From the NCBI GenBank assembly GCA_014529385.2, contig CM043947.1, positions 100,801,811-100,865,810 on the forward strand: 64,000 nt of DNA. Direction: 5' to 3'. The notes under the pieces are model-generated. The model saw nothing but the letters and a program-made list of their open reading frames with translations, ran no database searches and was not told the DNA's origin. Shown piece after piece: positions 37,698-50,214 of this stretch (position 1 is its first letter; the number at the start of each line of letters is the position of its first letter). The translations under genes and the position numbers were made by a program. This DNA comes from Adiantum capillus-veneris. Lineage: Eukaryota > Streptophyta > Polypodiopsida > Polypodiales > Pteridaceae.

Positions 37698-38335
37698 CTA
37701 CTCCTCACTATAGTTGATTATTGGGAATGCTTGGTTCTCCTCGACCTCAACTGCATCATCATCATTGGCGTCTTCTTGAGATGGTATGGTGGGATCTGCC
37801 AAAGTCTCTATGTTCGTATCTGCAAAGATAGATCTGCTCCGTGGTGTGACTGGAATAACATACCAAAGTCGTCTTCGATACATACAAGGCACATAAAACA
37901 CCTGTAGGTCATAGAGCAAACAACAACATGAATGTAGTTTTATATGTATCATATAATGTTTTAGTGAGTTGCACAAGGACTTTACCTGCTCACAACTACT
38001 AGGTTGCACCAGGTTGTCGGTCTTCCCGCGATGAAATTGCCCGGAGTCTACCATATAGAGCCCATTCTTATGTCTCTTAACCTCACCCGCAAACCATCGA
38101 CAGTCAAAGAGATATTTGTGAAATGTTCTGAAATCCACTTTGATTATCCTCTCTATTGTTCCACATTCCCTCACCTCTTGTGTTGTCGTGTCAAAGTTTC
38201 CCATAACTCCACTATCGTGAGTGGTTTGACGCTCATCTATCTTGAGGGTTCGAAAATGACGTCCTTCGGACCACATAGAGTTGAATGTGAAGGCCTGCAA
38301 AAACCAATCAAGATAGATGAAAGAGAGAGAGAGAT

Positions 38336-38389
<54 letters not shown>

Positions 38390-41300
38390 ACATTGAGTAT
38401 ATTACCCTTGGTAGACATCCTCGTGCGTACTCCCATTCTTTAGGGCTTATTTGTTCTCCTTGTGCCTTGGCCTTGGTCATGGCATTGTGTATCCACCCAA
38501 CTAGAATTAGATCAGGGTATTTGGAAAGCTCTTTAGGAAAGGGAGGTGCTCGCCTACCGCCATGCGACCTCTTCCATGCTTCCCTCTCCCTTTCTCTCGT
38601 TGTACGCACCTCCACATACATATCCACCCATTTGCCCATGATGGGAGCATTGAGTAGACAATGGTTGTTGACTATGGCTTGAAATTCCCTATCCAAAATC
38701 AAGAGAGAACCTTTCCCACTTGGAATGTTTGTGTGTTTTTTTGGATCCTCTTCCTCCGTCTTTAAACGAGGCAATGATGGTCTATTGTGAAAAGATATTG
38801 AGAGATATACACAAAAGCCTCTTGTACAATCCAGCCCTCTGTCATGCTTTCCTGAACACATGAAACCGTTAGTGATTAAAGTAACCAATAAAAAGCGTTG
38901 TGAATACAATCCAATCCTAATAAGGTTTAAAGCTTAAAATCGATGAATACCTCTGGTTATGATCGTAGCCTTACAAAGTCTTTCAAGGTCTTTAGGAACC
39001 TCTCAAGAAAGAACATCCACCTCGAGTGAACCACACCACAAATGGTTATCTCCTCAACAAGATGGAGCAATAGGTGAACTTGGCTAACAAGGATAGAGCG
39101 TGGGAATGCATCTTCAATAGCACAAGTTGCTTCAATCCCTAGAAGTCGAGCTGTTGGAATGGCTAAAACTTCGATTTCTTTGGAACTCACAAACCTGTAA
39201 CCAAAAAACCCTTCATAATCTTCATAGTAAAGTTAGTCTTCAAAGTAAAGTTTAGGAGGGAGGATCAAATGTGCTATACCTGACAACTTCTCCCACCTTG
39301 AATATTGCAGTCTTTACCTTCGTGTCCGCAAATCCACTAATGCTAATTGGAAGCACAAACTATTGCACAAACAAAAAGACTTATTAGTATCCAGAACCCT
39401 AAACCACATACACACACACACACTCACATACACACACACACATTACCTAAAGAATCTTGTGCCAATCATGGGATTTGATTCCATACAGTTGTGTGGATCC
39501 TCCTTTCTTAGTTTTAGTGAAGGCACCCTTGAGTGAACGCATATAACATGTTGGAGTACGGATGGATGCAATGACTTGTTTCATCCGCTCTTGATCCACC
39601 CTTGATAGAATCCAAGGTGCCTTTGGAAGAACCATCTTCTCCCGAGGTCCCATGCGAGGTGTGGCCGAAGGAGGGAGCCTCCTTATGGCCCTCATGTCCT
39701 CTCTAGCCCCCAATGAATCTTTCTTGCCTACTATGTGATGCCATATAGCTTGTCCAACATTTTTGAACACATGCATTGGATCCAATAGGTGTTGGATTTT
39801 CAATGAAGCCCAATAGGGTAGTGATAAGAAAATAGAGTACCTAGACATACCCCTAGGTGGATCATTGGGAGGAGGCAATGTGTTGTGATGCTCATTCCAA
39901 TGTCTTGCCCAATCGGCCATGGTCCAATGGAGTGGCTCCATCCCATTGCACGGTGGAGCATAAGATTGATGTGTGGGAGGCAAGAAGCGATGGTTATTGG
40001 GGTAGATCACCTTACCAAGTAGAGCGGGTCTCTCTATCACGAGTGAGGGTCCACAAGTTGGGCATGCCCTATGTCCAGATGTCGATAGTCCTACAAAAAC
40101 AAAAGACATAACCGCATATAAGTGACCAATGCAAAGACATTAAAGAGCGTCACAAAGTATGAGCTTACCAGAAATCTCTCCAAGCCCGAGGTAATCATGC
40201 ATGGTCCACATGAGAATTCACTTGATCATTGTGCGCCGATCACGAAGTGGTCTTGATACATCAAAAACATCTATGCCGTTCCATAGCTCTTGAAGCTCTT
40301 CAATCAAAGGTGCTAAATATACATCTATGTTCTTCACCTTGTGTTTTCCTGGGATTAGAAGAGAGAGCAAAATGTTCCCCTTCTTGGTTGACTCCCATGG
40401 TGGAATGTTGTAGTTCACAAAAACCACTGGCCAAGTACTCCATGAGGTAGACCGATGCCCAAATGGGTTTACCCCATCACTAGCCAGACCAAGCCTCAAG
40501 TGACGAGGTTATTCTCTAAACTCCGGCCATGTCTGCTCAATGTGCTGCCATGACGGCGAGTCAGTCGGCACTCTCATAACCCCATCGGTGGAGCGATTTG
40601 TCATATGCCATGTAAGAAGCTCGCTTGTTCCTTTGGTGCTAAACATGTGCTTGATGCGGGGAATGAGGGGGAAATGACGAAGAACCTTGTGAGGTATTGT
40701 GGTTTCTTGCATTCCCTCTTTGTACCTTGATTCTCCACACTCGGGGCAAGCATCAAGCCCTGCATGTTCATTGCAGAATAGCACGCAATCATTGACACAT
40801 GCATGTATGCGATCATAGTCCATCCCAAGCCATGTCACCACCTGTCGTGCCTTCCTTGGATTTTCTGGAAGATGTTTGCCTTTAGGCATCATCTTGCCTA
40901 ATAGCCTATGACATAATTAAACAACACTCGTTATTGCATATAACCACGAAAAAAACTCACAACTAACACTTATTACACTTAAACGTACCTCAATAGTGCA
41001 TCGACCCCTGCATTGCTCCATCCAAACATTGCTTGAATATTCAAGATCTCAAATGTAATATGGAGTAGGAGCATCCCTCGTAAAGAGCGGTGTGTGCTGC
41101 CTCTAGCAATGAATCTTTGGTTTTTTGGGCAGCTTCTTCACATGCACACTCAGGCTCACACTCATTCGCTGCCTCACGTGCAAGAAGATCCTCAACCATA
41201 TTTTGCAAATGATCTTCCTCCACCTCCATGTGGGGCGGGATGGTGGGAAGATCCCCATATGTGGTGGATGTAGGATGCGCATGCGCTCGTGTGGACCCAC

Positions 41301-41629
41301 CCACATCAGACGGCGGGTGTGACCCCCCTCCCATGACTACTTCCTGGCGCAATCTCTCTTCCACCTCCGTCCCCGATCACACTCCAATGGGGAGCGACAT
41401 CAATGGATGCCAAAACCCTCGGATCGCTAGTTTCCATTCGAGCGTATTTTCTCGGATTGTCCCATAGTCCATAATCATCCACGTGAGCCAAGCATATACG
41501 CTGAAGCCGTGCAATCGCACACTTACATCGCGTACATGGACATGGTAATCGCTCGCTCAACCATCGAGTCCGTTCCGCACCAACCGGCGGACCCACGTCA
41601 TCCCAATCGACCTGCACACACCACCACAC
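37698..41629 (-). pseudogene. tnp2: tnp2-type transposase of CACTA-3, degenerate
   Basis: Pieces in order from 41629 are: RTRWLSERLPCPCTRCKCAI (Transpos_assoc-like zinc motif); an acidic linker in another frame (41041-41364); HACVNDCVLFCNEH with CPECGESRYKEG (40509-40892); LGLASDGVNPFGHRS (40218-40499); LDPMHVFKNVGQAIWHHI (39447-40109); HSRWMFFLERFLKTLKDFVR of DUF4218 (38957-39190); and DUF4216 with FHKYLFDCRWF and LWYVIPVTPRS (37698-38300). In-frame stops separate PEFRE from PRHLRLG (~40506) and TMIK from ILMWTMHDY (~40216). A (CA)n tract occupies 38338-38384 in an intron. It is related to but clearly diverged from the CACTA-2 enzyme and cannot be functional. Confidence 0.88.
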
Positions 41630-41767
41630 ACTAAATAAGAAAAATTAAATAAGAAAAAGAAGAATAAAAAATGTTGGTACCGACATGACTGACACTCATT
41701 AAGGATAGAGGCAAGGTGGGTACAAGAGGTCATGCAGTCGGCGTAACCTTAATGTCTCATCAGAGAT

Positions 41768-41825
41768 TTTCGCGGTAATACACGCGGTAATACAGGCAAT
41801 AATAAGCGCGATAATATGCACAGTA
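41768..41825. repeat. Internal GCGGTAAT cluster upstream of tnp2 (CACTA-3)
   Basis: GCGGTAATA occurs twice, followed by degenerate CAATAATA and GCGATAATA copies. This is the motif of the element ends, here at the tnp2 5' side. By analogy with En/Spm it could be a site where the second protein acts on the promoter, or the end of an older nested copy. Confidence 0.65.
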
Positions 41826-42061
41826 AAATCTCCAGCAAATTTTTTTATGTAAAAGGGGCACCTGCGTATCCCCGCGAAATTGAATGCCAAAAATTCAAAA
41901 ACGAACTCCTCTTCTGCGCAGGCCTGTTTCCCTCTCCATCTCCAAGCTCTCTCTTCTTCTCCCTCTCCATCTCCAACCTCTATTACTCTCTTCATTTCCA
42001 TCCCCACCATATCCAAGCGATCGAGGTCACGACTGTAAGTGCTCGAACTCTCTCTCTTTCT

Positions 42062-43525
42062 TCTCGTTCTTCTACACACACACATACAAACATATACACA
42101 CACACACATGCACACACACACACACAATGCATACACATTGCACACACACATACACAATGCATACACACACATTGCACACACACACACAATGCATACACAC
42201 ACATGCACTAACATGCACACACACATTGTACACACATGCACACACATACACTATTTTGTGCACAATCACACACTAATGCTTGCATTAGTGTGTGCATGCA
42301 TTATACACACACTAATACTTGCATTAGTGTGTGATTGTGCACAAAATAGTGTGTTTTCACACACTATTTTGTGCACAATCACACACTAATTCCCGCATTA
42401 GTGCGTGCATGCGTTACAAGCACACACTAATGCTTGCATTAGGGTGTGCTTGTGCATGAATTAGTGTGTAAACACACTGATGCATGCACAAACACACCCT
42501 AATGCAAGCATTAGTGTGTGCAAGTATTATACACACACACTAATGCTTGCATTAGTGTGTGATTGTGCACAAATTAATGTGTTTTCACACACTATTTTGT
42601 GCACAATCACACACTAATGGTTGCATTAGGGTGTGCATGCATTATACACACACTAATGCAAGCATTAGTGTGTGTATGCGTTACAAGCACACACTAATGC
42701 AAGCATTAGTGTGTGCATGCATTATACACACACACACACACACTAATGCTTGCATTAATGTGTGATTGTGCACAAATTACTGTGTTTTCACGCACTAATT
42801 TGTGCACAATCACACACTAATGCAAGCATTAGTGTGTGCATGCATTATACACACACTAATGCTTGCATTAGTGTGTGATTGTGCACAAATTACTGTGTTT
42901 TCACACACTATTTTGTGCACAATCACACACTAATGCCCGTATTAGTGTGTGCATGCATTATACACACACACATTAGTTAGTTTCTACACACTAATTGTGT
43001 CCAATCACACACTAATGCAAGCATTAGTGTGTGCATGCATTATACACACACTAATGCTTGCATTAGTGTGTGATTGTGCACAAATTAGTGTGTTTTCACA
43101 CACTATTTTGTGTACAATGCATGCATTATACACACACATACTAATGCAAGCATTAGTGTGTGATTGTGCACAAATTAGTGTGTTTTCACACACTATTTTG
43201 TGCACAATGCATGCATTATACACACACACACACACTAATGCAAGCATTAGTGTGTGCATGCATTAGTGTGTTTCCACACACTAATTTGTGCCCAAGCACA
43301 CACTAATGCAAGCGTTAGTGTGTGCATACCTCTCTAGCACACATTAATGCTTGCATTAGTATGTGCTTGTGCAGTAATTAGTGTGTCTACACACTAATTT
43401 GTGCACAAGCACACACTATTGTGAGCATTGGTGTGTGAAAAAATTGCACACACTAATGCTTGCATTAGTGTGTGTATGCGTTAGAAGCACACACTAACTC
43501 TAGCATTAGTGTGTGCTTGGGTATG
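42062..43525. repeat. Palindrome array between the divergent CACTA-3 genes
   Basis: About 1.46 kb consists mainly of two alternating palindromes: CACACTAATGCxxGCATTAG and TGTG (with AA or TT at the centre), and GATTGTGCACAAA with TGTGTTTTCACACA. More than twenty TAATGC/GCATTA pairs are present, in both orientations. It begins with plain (CA)n (42062-42260). Open frames here are low-complexity artefacts. Confidence 0.92.
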
Positions 43526-43901
43526 CATTAGTATACCAAAACACACCTCCATTAGCATTAGCATACCAAAACATATCTCCATGTGGGTGTGCGATGAAGT
43601 TGATTGAGACCCCAATGGTCACCGAGAAGCCCAACGGTAGATTAAGGTCCAACACACACACACTAGATTGATTTCTTTGCCACACACTAACGCACACACA
43701 CACAATAGATTAATTAGAAGCGCACACACACACACACACACACACTCTAAATGGATGCAAAAAAAAAAGGCACACAAACCATTTCTTAAATAGGAGATAA
43801 AAAGAATCCTATGCAGGGAGGAATCCTATGCAATAAAGAATCTCACTTTGACTAGAATCCAATGTTAATTAGGGTCCCTTTTTTTTGTGAAATTGTAGGA
43901 T

Positions 43902-44982
43902 ATGGCATCCTCTTCCACGCTCGGCTATCGATCCATAGAGGACTTTCTCGCCGAGGGCCTCTCTTACGAGGATGCTTGTGATGCTTACTACTCGCAGTCT
44001 TCCTCCCACCAGTCACAATCCATTTCGATGGTTCCGAGATGCAGTACACAACCCCGACCTCGAGAGGGCATACCGCGCCCAGGAAAAGTGGCTATCCTCG
44101 CAACAGAGTCTTCGTGGGCGGTACACACCAGCACAGTTTGCTGCCTATGGGCTCTCACCGCTTGCAACACCGGACGCCGGCACTCCGATCGTGCAAAGTG
44201 TGCCTCCCAGTGGGCCTCCCTCCACCTTACCCTCGACTTTCCTGTCACCCGTAGCTCCCTCCACCTTGCATTCGCAGCGATCCACGCTCGCACCGTCGAG
44301 TTATCCGTCGCCTACACTACCCAGCGGTTCGTGCTCGGGCTAGCGCTCTTCGGGTGGCCAACGCTCTTCTCGTAGTGGTGGCTCACGCTCTCGTCGAGGT
44401 AGTGGCTCGTGCTGCTTTGGTGGTGGAGGGGGCAGTGCTACAGATTCACCTCCTCCTACACCCCGACCTCCTTGCTCACCCCTTGGAGCTCCACATGAGG
44501 ATGAGGACCGCGATGCGCCCACCCCGGACGCTCGTAGCTACTACTATTATATACATTGAGGGGGGGAGGTGGATCTAGGTTCCTCTTTGGGGAGGACATT
44601 TCGAGGGCACCTTAACCAACTGATCCACTCGACATACCAAGATTTCTTTAAATCTTTCAAAGATCAGGACCCAGCCGACTTGACGTACATTCAAACGACA
44701 TTGCTCATGCGGTTTCCTAATGTGGAAGTGGAAGAGTTCTCCAGGCAGTGGCTCGAGGAGTACGTCAAGAATTTCTTGAAAAATAAGAAGTCCAGTGTGC
44801 AGAGGGCGGCAAAGCGAACATTTGAATCTGAGGGTCACAACTATCGCCCTGGAAATGTTCACGACGAGGAGTGGGAGAAAGCCCAGGGTGAGTTGGAGGA
44901 CGAGAGAGTGGCAGGCACACTCGGTAGGTGGAGGCGAGGGTGCAGCAAAGTTTTGATATTTTGTGCAAATAGGCGAAATTAA
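43902..44982 (+). pseudogene. PTTA/En-Spm-like second protein of CACTA-3
   Basis: It starts MASSSTLGYRSIEDFLAEGL, then shifts frame (HNPDLERAYRAQEKWLSSQQ in the 43972 frame). A Pro/Ser/Thr-rich region and a Gly-rich stretch with SATDSPPPTPRPP follow. The part at 44569-44982 (TYQDFFKSFKDQDPADLTYI, then FSRQWLEEYVKNFLKNKKSS) matches the helical C-terminal domain of the PTTA family. Length and layout parallel the CACTA-2 gene, but stops at ~44341 and ~44558 and at least one shift break it. It is transcribed away from tnp2. Confidence 0.72.
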
Positions 44983-44989
44983 ACATTTT

Positions 44990-45155
44990 TTGGTCCAAAT
45001 AGGCGATGCATGGCGGCTATACAATTGTGGCCAAAAGAAGCTTAATTTTTTGGTCTAAATAGGCAATGCATGGCGGCAAAAATTAAACTTTGGGCAAAAA
45101 ATTAAACTTTTGGCCACAGTTGTATAGCCGCCATGCATCGCCTATTTTGTCCAAA
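44990..45155. repeat. Long inverted repeat (hairpin) in CACTA-3
   Basis: The left arm ~44990-45037 and right arm ~45107-45155 are ~48-bp inverted copies (core AGGCGATGCATGGCGGCTAT) with few mismatches. A partial third copy of the core lies in the loop (45061-45077). A foldback or MITE-like insertion is possible. Confidence 0.85.
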
Positions 45156-45212
45156 GTTTTTGTGGAATGAAATTGTTGTTTTTCTATTTATTAAATTTAT
45201 AGGAAAAAAAAG

Positions 45213-45262
45213 ACAAATGACCATTTGGATGCGTCCTACCAAGGACCATCCAAATGGTCATC
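45213..45262. repeat. Second inverted repeat in CACTA-3
   Basis: TGACCATTTGGATG and CATCCAAATGGTCA flank a short spacer (CGTCCTACCAAGGAC). It lies just inside the right subterminal repeats. Confidence 0.85.
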
Positions 45263-45277
45263 TGCTTTTTTTTTAAA

Positions 45278-45480
45278 ATACTCGCGTGCGCGATAACCAG
45301 TGCGGTAATACTGGCGGTAAGTCCCGCGGAAATAAATGCAAAAATATAGCCGAGCCGATTACCGCGTGCATTGCTGAAGGACCATTACCGCAAGCATTGA
45401 CTCGAGAATTACCACCTTCGAGATTTTTTGGCTTGAACTTTTCCTTTGTTTTTGTGCGTCTATCTAAGCGGTAATTTTCT
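45278..45480. repeat. Subterminal GCGGTAAT repeats, CACTA-3 right end
   Basis: GCGGTAAT/ATTACCGC and near copies occur at least seven times up to the terminus, mirroring 37005-37175. Confidence 0.85.
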
Positions 45481-45498
45481 CCAAATGTCATAGTGTAA

Positions 45499-46494
45499 GA
45501 CCAAGTGAAGACGAGTACGCCTCCGACATGGAGCTACACTCGGCATGGGATTCAAGGGACATTACGACTCAAATGGAGATTATACTCCATTGTGAGGATA
45601 GGCAAGTCCAAATGGTGCGGACTCTATCCACCTCTAAGGCTATTTGGGAGTTCTTCAACAACAGTTATGAGCACACCAAGTGAAGACGAGTACGCCTCCA
45701 ACATGGAGCTACACTCGACATGGGATTCAAGGGACATTACGACTCAAATGGAGATTATACTCCATTGTGAGGATAGGCAAGTCCAAATGGTGTGGACTCT
45801 ATCCACCTCTAAGGCTATTTGGGAGTTCTTCAACAACAGTTATGAGCACACTGATCTTGTTTATCAAGTTTCCCTGATCAAAAGGCTTGTAAACAATACT
45901 ATGCAAGAAGGCCAATCTGCAGTCAAGTTCCTTGACAATTGGCAGCCACTATTAGATGAAGTTCTCATCTCTAGAATGGAGATATTAGAGATTTCAATGT
46001 ATGATTCTATTGGCGACTTTACCCACAATCTGTAGAGTCTTTCTTACTACTCAAGCCCTGTCCCAGATGCAATTGCAAGGTCTTGTATCCAAAATCCATC
46101 AGGAAGAGGCTTTAAGAGACCATTCTAATGGCTCTACTCTAGTGGCTCTAGCCACTCATATCAATTTCAGAAAAGGTGTTCCTAACCACCATTACAACAA
46201 TGCAAGGCAGTTGCATAAAGGTGGTTCTAACCGCCCTAGAAATGCACCTTATGGTCAAGTTCAATGCCACAACTGCAAGAAGTTCGGAGACATTGCAAAG
46301 GACTGCAGGTCCAAAACCAAGCATCATGGTGGTAATCATGGAGGATTCAATGGACATAAAGCAAATAGAGGTTATCATCACAAAACTCATGCTCATTTCA
46401 CCAATATTTCAAGCTATGACAGTGATACACACCCTACTTCTAGACAACCTTTTTTTGCAAGCTTCAGCTCCTCTAAGCCACATCACAAATCTCT
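45499..46494 (+). pseudogene. Copia-1 gag, main piece, with a 175-bp tandem duplication
   Basis: It continues gag after CACTA-3. Positions 45500-45674 and 45675-45849 are a tandem duplication (both start ACCAAGTGAAGACGAG); copia-2 has one copy. Downstream is the UBN2-type segment (SLIKRLVNNTMQEGQSAVKF), a stop at ~46033, and the nucleocapsid knuckle CHNCKKFGDIAKDC near 46265. The knuckle has Asp where the zinc-binding His should be (His is kept in copia-2). Confidence 0.88.
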
Positions 46495-47463
46495 ATGTGG
46501 TATCTAGACATTGGAGCTACACATCACATGACATATCATTTTGATTGGCTTGCACACTACACTCCTCTTCAACACCCACTTGAAGTCCTCATGGGGGATA
46601 GAAACATTCAACATGCTCGAGGATATGGCACTATTGACATTACCCTATCAAATGGCACTATAGCTCACTTAGACAAGGTATACTATGTACCTGGTCTAAA
46701 GCAGAATCTCATCTCCGTAGGAGAGCTCACCTCCAAAGGCATTATAGTTTCTTTCATGCATGATAAGTGCATCATGCAACCACTTGACACAAATCACAAG
46801 CCTTTCTCTATAACTTGCCCCAAGGAAGGACGCTTGTGTCCTCTCAGCTTTAGCAAATTCCAAGACAGAGCACTTTCATCAGTCATCAATTCTCCTAAGC
46901 AAGAGGAGACACTTACTTGGCACGATAGGCTAGGTCATGTCTCACAACAAGTGCTGAAGGATATTCAGCAGAAGGAGCTAGTAGTGGGTCTACCAACCAC
47001 AATTACACCAATCACATTTTGTGAAGCATTCGTATTGGGCAAAGCTAAGCATTTTAAGTTTCCAAGGTCAAAGTCCCATACAGCTCAACCTCTTGAGCTT
47101 ATCCACTTGGATTTGTGCCGCCAAATGCAGACACAATCAATCACTGGCAACAAATACTTCTTGATCTTCATCGACGACTATACAAGGTACACTTATGTCT
47201 ATATCTTGGCAGATAAAATTGCTACTTTCATCAAATTTCAGGCTTTCAAAGCTACAATGGAGATACAATTGGATCGCAAAATTAAGACACTAAGGTCAGA
47301 CAATGGTGGGGAATACAAAAGCAATGAGTTTCAACAATACTGTATATCACACGGTATTCGACGGGAATTTACAATTCCGGATCACCCTCAGCAAAATGGA
47401 GTCGCCAAACAGAAGAATCGCACATTGGTCGAAGCTGCCCGCTCAATGCTAGCCCTCGCTTGA
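46495..47463 (+). pseudogene. Copia-1 protease and integrase
   Basis: The protease region begins WYLDIGATHHMTY, so the Asp-Thr/Ser-Gly active site reads DIG (DTG in copia-2). GAG-pre-integrase follows with LTWHDRLGHVSQQVL. The second Cys of the zinc finger is Phe (FCEAFVLGKAK). The integrase core has LIHLDLC, DDYTRYTYVYI and LRSDNGGEYKSNEF...QQNGVAKQKNRTLVEAA, giving D, D and an altered ERKNR region (AKQKNR). The frame ends at a TGA near 47461. Confidence 0.88.
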
Positions 47464-50042
47464 CTTCCACTCAATTATTGGAAAGAAGCCATAGCTACTG
47501 CAACATACATTCAGAATTGAGTCCTCTCATGAGCTAATCCACACAAAACCCTTTACCAGTTATGGTATAATCACCCACCCAACATACTACATCTCAGTAT
47601 TTTTGGTTCCCCAGCATACCCTCTGCTAACTGGTCATAATTCCAATTTTTCCCAAAGAGCATCAACACCATTTTTTGCAGTTATGGCGAGCCACATGGAA
47701 TTAAGGCATATCGTTTGAATGATTCCACAACCAAACGATTTATTTTCTCAAGGATGGTAATCTTCTGTGAATTTCTTCTTCTTGGTCACTCCACAGATCA
47801 TCACTTTGACAACCAATCCTCATCACCACATGAGCCTCTTTTGCCTACCCCGGATACACCGTTAATTACCATGGACAATAAACTCAATAACCATTTTCTC
47901 CATAGTGTGAACAACACCTTATTTTCATTAAATCACAATCAAATGCACACAAGCTTCAAATCAAAAGCTGCCAATAGCTCACAGCTTGCACCATCTGTAA
48001 TGTGCCACCCACACACAGAGCCGCTCGCGCTCATCTCAGTACCCTATCCACTAGCGCCTCTCACAAGCATTCCATGCCCCCAAACTAATCCCTCCAAGCT
48101 CCTACATAATGCTCATAAGTGGGCTGAAATTCAGCACTACACAGAGAAAACTCATGCGCCATATTTTCTTCCAATATTCACTCACAGTCTCAGCCCCTTA
48201 CTTCCTTCAAAATCACCTCTAAACAACCCCCATTTCAGCCCTTCAATTTCTCCTTCATCGCCTCTAAGCATGGCACACACATCTATTGTAGTTTCATCAT
48301 CATAGTCCACTCAGCCTACTTCTACTCCTCGTAGATACACTATCAATCCCATAAGCATTTCATCTTCATCCTCAACCCTCAAGGCCTCTAATCAACCCTC
48401 TGAATTAGTTCCTATGAATGATGAAGGAATCTCACCTCCCCTTCGCCCTCAACACCATTCTCTCGAAGCCATCTATTACGAAGCAACTTCCTTCTCCTCA
48501 TTCTTGATTCAAGAAGAGGAAGACCTCAGTATCCCCGACCTACTCGAGGAGAACACGCTCTTAGTGGAAGACGCCATTGCCTCTCCCAAAGGCGAACATT
48601 GGATTGAATCCATGAAGGAAGAGCTTCAAGCACATGAAGAAGCTCATACTTGGACTATCATGCCAAGGCCCGACAACGCCAATGTCATCGGTTGCCGATG
48701 GCTTCTCAAGAAGAAGCATCACCCCAACGGTTCTGTCGAACGCTACAAACCAAGGCTTGTTGTGAAGGGCTATACGCAACAACATGGTACAGATTTCACT
48801 GATACTTACTCTCTCGTAATGGGTATCACATCATTTCGCATACTTGTTGCATTAGTTGCATACCTTCACATTCCTCTTCATCACATTGACATTCGCACTG
48901 CCTTTCTACATGGATGGCTAGATGGAGTCATTTATATGGCTCAACCGCCCTATTTCTAGTGTGATGATCCCACTATCTATGTATGCAAGCCAAATAAGCC
49001 TATATACGATCTTAAGCAGTCTGCACGACAATGGTTCAAGCGCTTGCATGCTTTCCTTATCAAATGGGGATGGGTACAATGCACTTTCGACCCCAACATA
49101 TTCTATCATACTCTCTTTCGTGGATGGTCAATCATTGGTGTGTATGTTGATGACATCCCTATCATTGCTAGTGATGAGACATATGTCTCACATGTTGTGG
49201 AAATGTTCAAGGAAAAATTCCCAGTCCATGACAATGGCCCTATGACCTACTTCTTGGCCATAGAGGTCAACAGGGATCCAAATGGCAAATTCGTCAAGCT
49301 CTCATAGCGGAAATACATTGAAGACATATTGGGTGAGTATGGTCTTCTCTCTTCTAATGCACAACTCTCCACTCCACTCCTTGTCAAGCATAAACTATTC
49401 ACATCTCTACCACCATTTGATTATCATACTTATACTATGTCAAGTTTTCCCTATGCTCACTTAATTGGCTAGCAAAGGTATCTCATTTCATGCACAAGGC
49501 TTGACATTAGCTTTACAGGTCATGTATTATCACGCCATATGAAGGCACCTCACAAATTCCATGGTCTCGCTGCCAAGAGATCATTGCGCTACTTACACCA
49601 CACTCGCCATCATTCTCTCACCTATTATCGTCAACACCACTCATCACCACTGCAACTCAAAGGTTTTGTTGATGCCAACTAGGCCGGGCAAGACCCGAAT
49701 ATGCATAGCATCTCTGGGCATGTATTTCTTCTTGCACGTGGTGCTATTTCATGGCAAAGCAAGCACCAAGATTTTTTTGCTCTATCATCTACCGAGGCAG
49801 AGTATATAGCAGCATCCCTGGTTGCTCGAGAAGCATTGTGGCTTCACCAACTCCTAGAAGAACTACCAATTCCATGTGCCACTGCTCCAGTCATTCTACA
49901 TTGTGACAATCAGACAGCAATTGCAATGTCAAAGTTCCTCACCTTACCGAGCACACAAAGCACATCAAGCTCACGTATCACTTCATCCACCTCAAATACA
50001 TCTCTATCACAGAGAATGTCACAAATTTCCTTAGCAAGGTAG
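47464..50042 (+). pseudogene. Copia-1 integrase C-terminus, reverse transcriptase and RNase H
   Basis: After the stop there is a degenerate integrase C-terminus and a Pro/Ser-rich linker (47715-48305). The RT follows: EAMKEEL-like ESMKEELQAHEEAHTW, WLLKKKHHPNGSVERYKPRL and HIDIRTAFLHGWLDGVIYMA, then a stop after PPYF (48957). VYVDDIPIIASDETY, the YVDD catalytic motif, is in 49044-49307. RNase H is at 49701-50042 (GAISWQSKHQDFFALSSTEA, then HCDNQTAIAMSK). Several stops and shifts show it is dead. Confidence 0.88.
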
Positions 50043-50214
50043 TTCCTCCTAAGAAACATATTCTTTGCTCAGCAAAGGCCGGTTTGGAATCTCCCTAGCT
50101 TCATCTTCAACAACATTAATTGTATTTCAGCATAGTTTTATTTTTGTATTTTCCAATTCACATTTGAGGGGGGATCTCCCAGGCAAATGCTCTATGCTTT
50201 CTGTTATGGTTTTA

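Larger units (their letters stand above)
36994..45495. mobile_element. CACTA-3: CACTA transposon of a second family, 8,502 bp, inside copia-1 gag
   Basis: It starts CACTATG at 36994 and ends CATAGTG at 45495. It is flanked by TAA on both sides (36991-36993 and 45496-45498), a 3-bp target duplication. Joining the flanks restores the gag reading seen in copia-2 (GGAGATGAAATAAGAC). The ends carry ATTACCGC/GCGGTAAT subterminal repeats, unlike the CGTCGCT of CACTA-2. The tnp2 pseudogene reads minus (41629 to 37698) and the PTTA-like pseudogene reads plus (43902-44982), so the two are divergent. Between them is a long palindrome array. Confidence 0.92.

Noticed and set aside
42062-43525. Palindrome array considered as a CRISPR array
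   Set aside because: There are no unique spacers of fixed length; units alternate and are palindromic throughout, in a plant transposon.
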